DNA from: Botrytis cinerea B05.10
Taxonomy: Eukaryota; Ascomycota; Leotiomycetes; Helotiales; Sclerotiniaceae
DNA: 64,000 nt
Assembly: GCF_000143535.2 (NCBI RefSeq)
Contig: NC_037321.1
Span: 992,001-1,056,000, forward strand
Direction of reading: 5' to 3'
Shown: positions 22,260 to 33,038 of the stretch, in pieces
How the letters are laid out: every line of letters starts with the position of its first letter
Position numbering within the stretch: the first letter of the stretch is position 1
Notes under the pieces: model-generated
What the model was told of the DNA's origin: nothing
Database searches by the model: none
What the model saw: the letters and a program-made list of their open reading frames with translations, nothing else
Translations under genes and position numbers: made by a program

Positions 22260-24517
22260 ATGGATCAAGACGACAGTGATACTGAGTACGGTACTGGCGG
22301 GTATCCTGAGGAGCACGTCCGACAACCAATGTTGACAACTCCTCGGGGGCCCGCCGGTCCGTATAGGGCAATCTATAGTGACCTTGACGACATGCAAGAG
22401 ACAAGACGCCGTCGAATCGATGAACGAATGGAGGCAGCCCATGAAGAGGGACGCTTGAGTGGTGCTCCCGATGATCCTGCCGATCAGCGAGAATTTATCA
22501 AAGACTTGTTCGAAGCGTTCAACTCTGTTGAAACCGAGGGCGATGATGCGATCATCGATAAACCAACCAAACATGGCAGATTGTCGCAAGCAGCCACTAA
22601 GTTTAAGGAAAATCGTTACCCGGCGTACGCGATAGAAGAAGTCTGCTGGGAGATTTTCGTAAGTATATCCCTAATCTTTTCTAGGCCTCGCTCATTTCAA
22701 AAATACTAATGAAAAAAAAAACACAGGAAAAGGCTAGAATTGTACAGATGGATGTGAAGCTCTTAGAAGCATTTCACGAGTCAAAGTTTGAGGGACCAAT
22801 GATCCATACTTCGTTTGGTCAACGCTGGACAGCTATTTGTGGCGCCTGCACTGTAAGTACCCATTCAATGCTCCAAGAGATATAATCTAATCTATTTTAC
22901 AGCGTTCTAAAGCCTTGTGCAAAATGTTATTGGACGCTCCATACCTCGAACGTTTCGTTAGTCATCCACAGGGAGAGCTGAAGGTAAACAATCTTATCCT
23001 TTCCTACTTTTTTGCTAGTGCTAACATATGGATTTTAGATGAAGCTCAATAACAAAAAGATCAACGCTCAGCGCGATGCGCAAAATGAGATTGGTCGGCA
23101 ATTTTTGAGCAAAGGCGTCGGTCCCGAGGCGGCGGCTACAGCCTTAGCCAAATTGCTTCCTGAAGAGGCAGAGCCATATGACAAATATGCCCGCTTCAGC
23201 CCTCATCAAACTTCCGGTGGTAATGCAGCCGGTCCAAAGACGCCAATGGCCCCAGTTCGCATTCAGCCTGCTCGATCAGCTGTCACCAACTCAGCCAAGC
23301 GCAAGAAGACGTCAGAGTCCGAGGACGAAGATGAGTCTGAAGAGGACGATTACATTGACTCAGCAGTCAGATCTAATGCCAGACCAACTCTTCGAGCTCG
23401 CCGAGCGACTCTCAAGACCCCTACAAGATCCAATATCAACTACTCTGTTATGGACAAGACTCCGCAGACTAAAAAGACCAAAGGGCAACCGATCAATACA
23501 CGCTCACGTCTCACCAGTATAACAACTCCTCTCAAGCCACAAGAAGTAGTGGAGGCAGAAGCTGAAGACGATTACAAAAAGACTATTTGCCGACTTCTTG
23601 GTCTCGACCCCAAGAATTCGAAAGTCATGGCCTACAGCCTTGAGGATCTCAGATGGTATGCAAGAGCATACAATGTCGACCATATGGAAACTGTATGGTC
23701 ACATCCACAATGGCCTGATTATAAGGGTCTTGGACACGTTTTTAAGGACAAAAACGACAATCGTGTGGACCACTTTTCTATAATCATCAAGTCATTGATG
23801 CCGCTTGCTAAGCTTCGAGGAGATTACGTCGACGGCAAAGTGATGCCGCATAGAAATAAGACCTTCAAGCCTAAGTCACAGGAGGACCGTATGGCACTTG
23901 GTTCTGCTATGAATGCTGTGCGTTTTCACGCTGGATATCCTGCTCCCGTAAGTATTGAGTCTCATGGTACCCCGCAAATGATCGCAGACAACAACAATTT
24001 CAAGCCTCAAGCGCGTCAGCCCGTTGAATATCAACATTTTGATCACGGCTACTATCAACGTTCGAGTGCATATGATCAATCTGCCTCACAGTATTATCCC
24101 TATAGCCATAATCGCTCTCAGCATACCAGCCATCCATCTCAGCACGTTAGTCACTCACCTCACTTAGCTGCTACCACCAGTAGGGGCTATAATAATGGCT
24201 CGTTTCAACAGGGACATATGGCCAACCATCAATCATTCGCTACCAACCCGGGCTATAACTTCAACACTTTTGGTTCTATGGATGGTCTTGGATTCTCTGG
24301 TCCGACCCAGAATGGCTATGCCACTTCCTTCAGAAGTCATACTCCTAGCTACAACCCTAGTCATACTGTCCCAAGCAGTCCTTATACCACCCCTCAACTT
24401 GGTCATAGTGTTGGCCTCGTCTCACAAAGTCCGCATTTACCCAGTCTTGCTACTCATCATAGTGATAGCACATACCCAGACCCTGAAGATTGCTCTAATC
24501 AACAAACCCCGCAATAG
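22260..24517 (+). CDS. nuclear-looking hypothetical protein, unknown family
   Basis: Four exons, 22260-22658, 22727-22852, 22903-22983 and 23039-24517, encode 694 residues. All three introns are phase 0 (two GTAAGT donors, one GTAAAC). Residues about 105-235 form a helical, well-structured block (RYPAYAIEEVCWEIFEKA, then FGQRWTAICGACTRSKALCK). A Lys/Arg-rich nuclear-localisation-like stretch followed by an acidic run sits near 290 (SAKRKKTSESEDEDESEED). A second ordered block at about 395-475 contains YSLEDLRWYARAYNVDHMET. The last 160 residues are low complexity, rich in His, Ser, Tyr, Gln and Asn, like many fungal transcription regulators. I know no catalytic motif in it and do not name the family. 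A transcription or chromatin role is inference from composition. A very long upstream gap and a repeat-bearing leader suggest complex regulation. Confidence 0.85.
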
Positions 24518-26096
24518 ATTCTAGCTTTAATCTTCAGTCATCGACTTGGTCTTTAGCTGGAATTTGCTCTCTTCATTCATCAACTTTTTAGTTTCTCAAT
24601 TGCATTCTACATTTTTGCGGTCTATCATAGACAGCAACGAGTTCAGATGGCTTCTTTTAGTGCGTATTTGCACTGCTTTTCGACACATTTTTTCACTTTC
24701 TATCTTACGATTTTACGGACTCCATTTTACCTCGACTCGATATTGCCAAAGTGTTCAGCATATTACGGGTCATTGTGCATTCAACAACAGCACAATTCAT
24801 ACACTTATTTTCATTACGCCTGCTTCTTTCAGACTGTTATTGCAGTAACTTGACTCTATGGGTTCAGATATCGACTTTTTTAACACCACCATACATGCAT
24901 TTCCTTTACTTTCTACTTCCGATCAACGCAATACTTATTGATGTCTGCATCATATGAGCTCCAGTAGCGAATATGTTATTTCTCGCAGAAGAGATATCCA
25001 TCATCTGTAGTGTACCGCCCACTCTACCGTCTTGCATGATTCCATTCGACAATTGGACTTACTAAGCTCCAGTGCCAATCGGTTTATTGACGTCTCTTCC
25101 AAAAGTTTTCTTAATATTTCAACTGCAAGGAAAACGGATACACTGCAGCATAGATACATTCTGCATCACGCATACAGCGGAGTTTTCGGAAAATGATACC
25201 CAGGGATTTTTCACAGCAATTCACATTCGCATAGCATTTACGACATTTACGACACTTCTTCCTAGTACTGGCATGGTTCTACAATTATGGGCATTACATT
25301 GCAAGGTGTTGGCGGTCTTATCTCAGGTTCTTCTAGGATATAAGGCATAGTGATGGAGTTGGGAAAAGATACCCCTGAAAGCGTTTTTTCTGGTTCTTCA
25401 GCGGAATTTTCAATTTTCTCTTTAGTTATCATGGCTTTTCATTCATTAGACGTTGCATTCGTGCCTTTTGTCTGTCTTTAAAATTTCTTTGGATCATCGT
25501 TCCAATTGCTTGCAATGGAGGACATTCCTGTATTCTAGCTTTACTTTCTTTTGTCTGCGACCCTTTAAGGGCTTCAATCTTCAATGAGACTACGCGTTCT
25601 CGCCATTTTGAGTGCAAAACTGAAACCGTGATATGTGAATTGGTGATAGTGACTTTAGGAAATTGAATAGTGTCAATCTTTTTGAGTGTATTTATTATTA
25701 TGACTCGTCAAAGTGTGGCATAGATGTGGTGAAGTCAAGCTTACCGAGATAAATGAATGACCTCTAATCTATTCATTATTTCTCTTCACTTCCTGGCACT
25801 TTTGTCGAGTCGACATTCTTTGGATCCTAATGAATACTGCACGACTGCTCTCATGCTTTTTCTTAAGACGAACGGGATCCAGATTGGACAGGAGAAACGA
25901 TACGACCACTCCCTGTTCCTTTCTTTGTGCACAAGCTCTACACGTGGTGGTTTCATGCTCGAGAAAGTTTTCATCATGGTAGATTCTACAGGGCCGATTA
26001 GTAAGGTATCTTAAATCTATACTGTTTCACCAAAAGTCTATCGACTTTGTATATTCTATCGCGAAGTATCTATGTGCAAGTCTAAGCACCTCTCTT
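24518..26096. other. intergenic region (convergent)
   Basis: 1.6 kb between the unknown nuclear protein gene and the HAD gene. Short T-rich frames downstream of 24,546 look like 3' untranslated sequence. A 62-codon charged frame at 25,429-25,617 (minus) is helical in composition, but too short and isolated to call. Confidence 0.5.
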
Positions 26097-27013
26097 CTAG
26101 TTCACCAAAATCCCATATCGTTTATAGGGGAAGTTCTCTAAGGTCTCCAAATAATCACCCCATCCATCTCCCACGGTACCAACAACACCATCTTCCTTCA
26201 AGTTTCCTCCTTCTCCCGTCGATCCTGCCAGAACTTCTCCTTCTCTCCCCACAAACTCATTCTTTAATTCGGGATGCGGACACCACACTACTCTCATTCC
26301 TGCTCTTCTTCCACTTTCTACACCTGGTACAGAGTCCTCAAATACTAGACATTCTTCCGGTTTCACGGGCTCCTCCCCCTCTTCTAAACTCTGGTTTATG
26401 GTATCCAGTGCTAGCCGATAAATATCTGGAGCAGGTTTGCCGCGTCCTGGTCCAATTCGTGGATCATCTCCTAGAACTTTTCGGTGTGGAGGAAAGACTT
26501 CGAAAAGCGTTACGTGATTCAAAGTTTTGGCATCGTACATCTCCTGATGACTACTTGTCGCTAGGGCAATATGTAGCTTCCTTTCCTTCTCTCCTTCCTT
26601 TGCTGTTGATTTTGCATTCCTTAAATCTTCTAAAAGTTTTGTTATACCGGGTAACGGCATACAGGTTTTGAATAATTCTCGCTTGAGGGATTCTTGTTCT
26701 TCGATATACTGCTCACGGGAGATTGGTAGGTTGGCCCAACCAAAGAAAATTTCGCTGGCAGAAGCTGCGGGTCGACCTTGTAATTGTGCTTTTATGGACC
26801 AGGGGAGTGGTGGCCTGTTGTACTTTTCGAGGAGAGTGTTGGTGACGATAGAGTACTTGTCTTCGGAATCGAGGAGGAGTCCGTCCATGTCGAAGAGACA
26901 TGCTCGGATTGGGGGGAAGCTGGCATGATGTTAGCTAGAGTTTTGCGGGAAAAGGGACAAAAAGAATGGGAAATGAGGTTCCAGTGTAAAACCTACTCTG
27001 TTCGAGGTGCCAT
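26097..27013 (-). CDS. HAD-like hydrolase, HDHD1/pseudouridine-5'-phosphatase type
   Basis: Two exons, 27013-26997 (only 17 nt of coding sequence) and 26919-26097, give 279 residues. The intron is 26920-26996 (GTAGGT, branch GCTAAC, acceptor CCAG). Splicing places CLFDMDGLLLDSED at the N-terminus, so the nucleophile is D16 and the acid/base D18 of the HAD DxD motif. Motif II is LATSSHQEMYD and motif III lies at GRGKPAPDIY. Motif IV is LVFEDSVPGVESGRRAGM, binding Mg2+. The helical cap between motifs I and II fits subclass I enzymes. Relatives dephosphorylate small phosphosugars or pseudouridine 5'-phosphate; the substrate cannot be read from sequence. The protein is probably cytosolic. The gene is divergent from the TTC1-like gene, sharing a 190-bp promoter. 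Confidence 0.9.
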
Positions 27014-27203
27014 ATTTGTGGTATTGTGTTACGGCGCTGATGTCAATACAGTCCAAAGCTGTGGTAAGTGAAGTGTAGGGGTCAAGATGTTGGCGGGGTA
27101 AATATCACATGCGGTCAGTGCGGCCGATGCGGTACCCCTTCCGTTCATACATGCTCCACGCCAGCAGACCTTCCAGAATACAGCCCGGAATCATTCATTC
27201 ATC
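27014..27203. promoter_or_regulatory. short bidirectional promoter region
   Basis: Only 190 bp separate the start codons of the HAD hydrolase (minus) and the TTC1-like gene (plus), so both promoters must lie here. I see no TATA box; the region is moderately G/C-rich around 27,100-27,135. Confidence 0.6.
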
Positions 27204-28295
27204 ATGACGACACGTACCGAAAAGTTTCAGCGCAAACCTCGCGACGCCGATGCCGAACCATCAGAAGCTGAAGAAATCCTAAGATTCTCTCCCGAAGAAG
27301 AAGCTGTACGTAGTACCCACACACCATTTTGCAATGCGCAACTGCATTATGTTTGCTGGTCGCTAATGACGTAAATGATAGTCTCTCCTCGCCGAATCCA
27401 ACACACTAAAGGCCTCTGCCAATACTCTATTCTCCCAGAAAGCATACAAAGAAGCTATCGATACATACGAAAGCGCATTATCGACGTGTCCGAAATATTT
27501 AGAATATGAGAGAGCGGTATTGAAGAGTAATGTGGCGGCTTGCCATTTGAAATTAGAGGCGTGGAAGGAAGCTGCCAAAGCAAGTTCAGAAGCTTTAGAT
27601 GGGCTAGAGAAGTTGCAGAAAGACGAGGCGCCGGACAAGAAGAAAGATGAGAATAGGGAAACAGAAAAGGAGGAGGTGAAAGAAGAGGAAGAAGCGGACG
27701 AGGAAATCATCAGTGAGGGAGCTACAAAAGCGGAGGATACTAGAGGAAAGAATATTGATGACGCGAAAGAGAGTCGAGCAAATGACATTGAGAGAATAAG
27801 AGCCAAAGCTTTGATGAGAAGAGCGAGGGCTAGGAGTGAACAGGACGGATGGTCTACTTTAGCTGGTGCTGTGGAAGGTACAGTTGTTTATCTCTTTCCT
27901 TCATTGGCAACGTCTCATGCTGGTACACCAAGTTCTGCTCTAACATATCACACCCCGCACTCTAGATTACAAACTCCTTTCAACCTTTACCAACCTCTCC
28001 GCCATTGATCGCAAAACAGTTGAAACACAACTTCGCGTCCTACCACCAAAAAGTAAAGCAGCTCAAGATAGAGAAATGGGCGAGATGATGGGAAAATTAA
28101 AACAGGTTAGTTTGATTTATTCTTGTAAGTCCTGCTTATTTTTGTTCATAGAAGCTTACGATTGGGGATGTGACATTGTAGTTCGGGAATGGCATATTAA
28201 ACCCATTTGGATTATCTACAGACAATTTTCAGATGGTTAAAGATGAGAAGACTGGTGGGTATAGTATGAATTTTAACCAAGGAGGGAATTCATAA
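27204..28295 (+). CDS. TTC1-like tetratricopeptide repeat protein
   Basis: Four exons, 27204-27305, 27382-27877, 27966-28105 and 28182-28295, encode 283 residues. Every junction keeps frame (phases 0, 1, 0). TPR helices are visible at about residues 40-95 ([20 protein letters not shown], then [20 protein letters not shown]). A third TPR continues after a Lys/Glu-rich insert at about 120-165 ([20 protein letters not shown]). The C-terminal signature [18 protein letters not shown] and GGYSMNF is diagnostic for the TTC1 family. Animal TTC1 binds Hsp70/Hsp90 and adaptor proteins, so a co-chaperone role in the cytosol is the likely function (family knowledge). The highly charged insert between TPRs 2 and 3 is low complexity. 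Confidence 0.92.
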
Positions 28296-29957
28296 CTACA
28301 ACTTTGTGGTTCCAAGATAGGATTAGAGGTCACACCATAGTTATATGTCTACCCCGAGAGTAAGTATGCCTGGGTAACTATATTCGAGACTTACATCCTA
28401 TATCCTTACATTTTGAAGCAGCTGGCATGTACGAGGAAAATGAATTCTGATAATGGCCTCATCACACCGCATCTTCGCCTAACACAACAAATCCTCTCGG
28501 GCGTGCTTCGTGTGCCCATTCGATAACAAGAATATTAATCGGATTCACAAGGTTTACACCATGCGTATCTTTGCGCTACATATATTGATTTCCCATGATA
28601 CCCTTCGTTAAGTCCACAATGTCACTTGTATAGACGAATGCATACCACGTTGTATGCTCAATACTCTTACTCGAAAATATCCCCCACGAATCGATCCCCC
28701 CACATGTTCTTAGTTCTCTCCTTTTATTCGCTTATATCCATTCCGATCTCCATTTTGGCCATTTCAAAGGTAATATCACGTACAAAATATGGCCTCGAAT
28801 AAGGTTAAACAAACCAACCCGTTAATTAATACCGCCCTATGATTTCTCCACGATCTCTTACTTTTCCACTTCATCCCTTCTTCCTTTGTAAGCTACAGAC
28901 TAATCGAAAATGTAGCGAGTCTCAAATACACTTCCAGTGTACAAGGTTAGAGATAAGGAGTCTTAGACACTCTTGTCTTACTGTGCCATCGTTCCATATT
29001 GCACAGATTCCTCATTGTTTCACGGAAGGAGAGCTCATTTTTAACTTTTTCTTTTCGTTCTTCATTGACATTTGATAGCTCTTGCTAGCTCTAAATTAGT
29101 TCCGAGATCGAGACATGTTTATCTGTTTCACGCTAGATTTTAGTACGACCTTTTCCCATCTATGAAGGAAAGAATAAGCCGTCGCGAGAAATCTGGATCT
29201 GACAATTACAAGGAGAAACAGCATCACGATATAAATATCCCCTGCATATGCATGCACCTCCCTTTATACATATCACTTCTCTCTCCTATCAGATCATCGC
29301 TTGCAGAAGACCTACAGGAAATCAATTTTACTCCCCAAAAAGTTATCAATTATATATTCAACTAAGGGTTGAAGTGTTCTGCGATGAATTCTACAATCTT
29401 CAAAATTATTTTCTATCCTTGCTTATTAGTAGGTCTTATTTATCTCTTTTTATTCATGAAATAACATAATTTTACGATTTCATTCCACATCCACTATATC
29501 CCAGCTTCAATTTAAACTCTTCGACTCCTGCCATAAGTTTGCCTTCTCTCTTCACGATCTTGACGTCTAGATCTAGATCTATTTCCCATTTCCCATCTAT
29601 CATTTCCCCAACTCCAACTTTAAATCAACAATTTACTCACAATCCATCGAAACCAACGGAACTGAAACCAACCTAAATCCCACGACGTCATAATTCTTCC
29701 TCCTTCTTCCAAACGAAACCCCTGACAGCCCCACCGCTACCCCCCGGATCATCACATGAAAATGATCTGTGCGTTTTTTGTTTAAATAGGATACAGAAGT
29801 ACCATCGAATTCCTCAAATCCCATCATTGAAGTTTTTCGTCCACAGTCTACGGTTCTCTCGATAGTGCGAGTATTATACACATATCCAAAGATACACACA
29901 TACAGATATAGAGAGCTGCAAAAACAGGAAGAAACAGATATCAACAAGGAACGGAAA
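28296..29957. other. intergenic region
   Basis: 1.66 kb between two plus-strand genes, with several short frames of T-rich composition and no motif. The last 100 nt (CACATA-type repeats, AAAACAGGAAG) look like a fungal 5' leader for the gene at 29,958. Confidence 0.5.
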
Positions 29958-30401
29958 ATGTCTAACTTCCAACTCCTCACAAAACCAACTCCCTTGAGTG
30001 GAGAGGCTCACCGAAAATCTCCTCCGCTCTCTTTTACACCCTCTCTTGCGCCCTCTTACTCGACTTCTAAATCTACATCTAAATCTCATTCCTCGTCTTC
30101 ACCATCTTCTTCGACCCTCCGTCCCACCTTCCGTCCCCTCTACAAAACCCTCTCACTTTCCTACCGATATCCCTCCTCCGCCAACGATTCCTCTTCCACA
30201 AACAACACATCCGCCACATCTACAACTTTTACCATCCTGCTCTCCATCTACAAAGTCATCGATCTGTTAGCTCGACGTTTGGCGTTTGAATTCGCGCTGT
30301 TCATGTTAGGGGGCGGGTTTAATCTCATGCTTTTACTGTTGTGGCCTGGGTGGATACCGATTCTGGGGGTGGTGGGAGGTGTGTGGTGGGTTTGGGGTTG
30401 A
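29958..30401 (+). CDS. small hypothetical membrane protein
   Basis: 147 residues in one exon from the ATG at 29958 (GGAAAATGTC context). The first 100 residues are Ser/Thr/Pro-rich and basic, probably disordered (STSKSTSKSHSSSSPSS). The C-terminal 45 residues contain one or two hydrophobic segments: FALFMLGGGFNLMLLLLWPG, then WIPILGVVGGVWWVW. The hydrophobic tail suggests a tail-anchored or two-span membrane protein with a cytosolic head. I do not recognise the family. An earlier in-frame extension to 29865 is possible but has a poor start context. Confidence 0.6.
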   Translation: MSNFQLLTKPTPLSGEAHRKSPPLSFTPSLAPSYSTSKSTSKSHSSSSPSSSTLRPTFRPLYKTLSLSYRYPSSANDSSSTNNTSATSTTFTILLSIYKVIDLLARRLAFEFALFMLGGGFNLMLLLLWPGWIPILGVVGGVWWVWG

Positions 30402-30739
30402 GGGGTTGGGGAAAGTGGAACTTTGGTATTGAGATAGGGGAAAGAAGGGTTCTAAAAGGGGAGCTCATTGCGGATGGGTAAAAGAGGAGGAAATTAAAGG
30501 AAACTTCCAGAGAATGGGGTAAGAGATAACGAGAATTTGTTTATGTGTTTATTTTATTATTTTGTTTTGAAAGCTAATTCTTCGTTTCTATCCAGGTTTC
30601 ATATTCCTACCTGTTTTAAGGCTTTCAAGTCTATCCCTCGATGTATTCATCCAAAACGCTCCAGGTCCCGAAACAATTATACAAGTTCTATAGACCTCCG
30701 CATTTCCAATTTGTACCACTAGAACCACGAAGCATTCCC
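30402..30739. other. intergenic region (convergent)
   Basis: 3' regions of the small membrane protein gene and the XAP5 gene. No other feature is seen. Confidence 0.5.
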
Positions 30740-32044
30740 CTAGGAAAAGAAGAATGCGTTTCCGCCAGCATCCCTCTTAACTTCGGTCTGGTAGTCCTTC
30801 TCAGGGTTGAACTCTTGCCATACGCTAGCTGGATAGATATGTTTATTCCTCTCATACCATCTGCGATCCACTACTTTTGTAAAAGTTGGGTCATCGCCAA
30901 ATCCCTCTAAATCTTCGACTTTCGTTGTGGGGGTCTTGGTACCACTCGAAGCAGAAGGCCGCGAGAGTGGGTTATATGATTCGGGGATAGGGGAATCGGT
31001 ATCAAGAGGAGTAATTGAGGCGGTAGGAGGCGGTGAAGAACTATGAGAAAAGAGGACTTGGCTGTTAGGTCCGAGGGTATGGTTTATGATGAAGTAGTAG
31101 AAATCATAGTGCTAGAAATCAATATAATCAGCATTGTTTCCAATACATACCCAAATATTCACAAAAATAGCAAGGCAACTTACATGAGGAATAATCAGCC
31201 CCCCTCTAACCAACATCAAATCATCTACACCGACTCTCGCCCACTCTCTATTACTGTTCGCCTTCTCTCCAACCCCTAATTCGGCTCCAACTTTCCTACT
31301 CCTATCCAAGAAAACCCAAATGAAATCTCCTTTCTTCACCCTCGCTACTCCACCTGGTATATTCGTCCCATCATAGAATACAAATGGAATTGCGATCTCT
31401 GTTCCCTTGACCGCTTCTTGGATTGCCAGAAACTCTTTCCGTAATGATTCTCGCGTTTGCGCTTCTTTCAACAATGCCGATTTAGTCAGAGTTTTGGGGA
31501 CGAACGAAACGCTAGAATTGACGCCTATTTTCTTCTTCTTGTTTGGAATATCTGGAGTTGCGGATCGTGAAGGGTCGGACTCGGTATTTTCTCCTCCTTC
31601 TTCGTCGTCGACTCCGAATGATAATTTGGGTGTTCCCGCTTTCTTCTTCTTTTTCTTCAGGGGGCCAGATTGAGGGTCGGTGGGCGTGGAGGCACTGTAC
31701 TAATGCTATTAGTCCTATTCGTAATATTTGAGATGGGCCATTCATCTCGCGCATCTTAATCTCTTCTTCATCCCTCAAACCCAAGCGCAAAAGAAAGAGA
31801 AATAAACTCACCCGTCGCCCACAGGTGTGCTCGCTCCACTCCTTCCGCTTCCAATCTCTTGCGCATCCCTCTCCTTCATCTCTACTGCCTCCGCTCTGCG
31901 CTTGCGAAAATCAGACAGCTTGACCAATCCCACGGTTTGCGTGCTGAGAACATCTTCGACGGTTTTCGATTGCGATGTGAAGCGCGACTGTGGATTTGGC
32001 GTTGCGGTGCGCGACGGAGGTTCGGAGGGTGGATTGGAAGACAT
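30740..32044 (-). CDS. XAP5/FAM50 family nuclear protein
   Basis: Three minus-strand exons, 32044-31812, 31694-31184 and 31111-30740, give 371 residues. The introns are 117 and 72 nt (GTGAGT and GTAAGT donors) and frame is kept at both junctions; the second joins GGLIIPH to HYDFYYFI. The N-terminus carries a short helical segment ([19 protein letters not shown]) and a basic run (LKKKKKKAG), likely a nuclear signal. The XAP5 domain is clear: [49 protein letters not shown], then [17 protein letters not shown] near the C-terminus. Family members (FAM50A, plant XCT) associate with the spliceosome and small-RNA pathways. A splicing or chromatin role in the nucleus is the family expectation. A Ser/Pro/Thr-rich insert of about 60 residues sits between the last two conserved blocks. 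Confidence 0.93.
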
Positions 32045-32533
32045 GTTTATGGGGATGCAAATTATATTGTGAGGGAGGAATCTGAGACGGTCTGGATCTT
32101 GAGAAAATACTAGGTAGAGGTGGATGGTGACTCGAGATGTGGCTGTAGTGTTTGTGGCTGGTGTTGCTGGTGTGGCGTGCTCGTGTTACTGGAGAAATGC
32201 GCTTAGTCAGACATACCTAAGTAGGTACGCGCGGTACGGCACGCGCGTAGGTACATGGTCGAGAAAAGTCACGGGAGACTCGGCAATATTATCCGAACCT
32301 CCGACGTCATTTGTCGAATTGAATTGACTGATTGGAGTAAAAGGTGTAAGTCACTAAGAACTTGCTTGCAGAGAATGTCACCTGTCTACCTTGCCCACCA
32401 CCCTGTCTACTACCTAGCACAAACAATCTACATCTACATCTGCACACGCCTGCATACCAAGTATGTATATACACATCTATTATATACCTCTACGCATATA
32501 CACGCATGTATGTATGGTGGAATATTTATCAAC
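32045..32533. other. intergenic region
   Basis: Divergent spacer upstream of the XAP5 gene and the small gene at 32,534. It contains a G/C-rich near-palindrome around 32,228-32,250 (GCGCGGTACGGCACGCGCG) and CATATA-type microsatellite DNA near 32,460-32,515. Confidence 0.5.
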
Positions 32534-32962
32534 ATGGCAGACATAGCATCAAATGGGCATAGAGTTCCCCCGGGACCCTTATTGCCAAGACTAGCAGAGC
32601 CGTTGCGAATCCAGGGAAAAAGCCACTTCAGATATGAACAACCAACAATAACCAAGGTTTCTTCTTTCTTTCCTCTCCTTTGTCTTCTTCCACCCAGTTA
32701 TTTATATTAAATCAGCCTTAAAATCGGCAAACTTATGCGTTGCCAAGATTTTAAACATAACTTGGCAAAAGCTTGATCTTCATCCTGGTATTTTCAGCGT
32801 CATAACCATCTCGAGCCCCTCCACCAGGTGCTCCAATCATCCAAATTCATCGAATCCGAATGCGACGTTATATCAAAAACAGGTAAATGGCGTAGAAAGA
32901 GAAAGAGTAGTACGAATCCATCACGAAACCTTACTAAAATCTTCACTCCGATGTTACTTTAA
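32534..32962 (+). CDS. possible small two-exon protein, unknown
   Basis: A tentative model of exons 32534-32656 and 32798-32962 encodes 95 residues (RVPPGPLLPRLAEPLRIQG, then RHNHLEPLHQVLQSSKFIE). The 141-nt intron begins with a weak GTTTCT donor and ends TTTTCAG, and phase 0 is kept. The second exon ends in a very basic segment (WRRKRKS) before TAA. Composition looks protein-like across the junction, but I know no family and the donor is poor. It could be a decayed or misjoined gene, or part of the leader of the phospholipase-D-like gene 77 nt downstream. Confidence 0.3.
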
Positions 32963-33038
32963 ATAACATTTTTTCTTAATTGACAATATAATAACTATCG
33001 ACTGACCCCCTCTTCTCTTGTCTTTTCTTTGCTTCACC

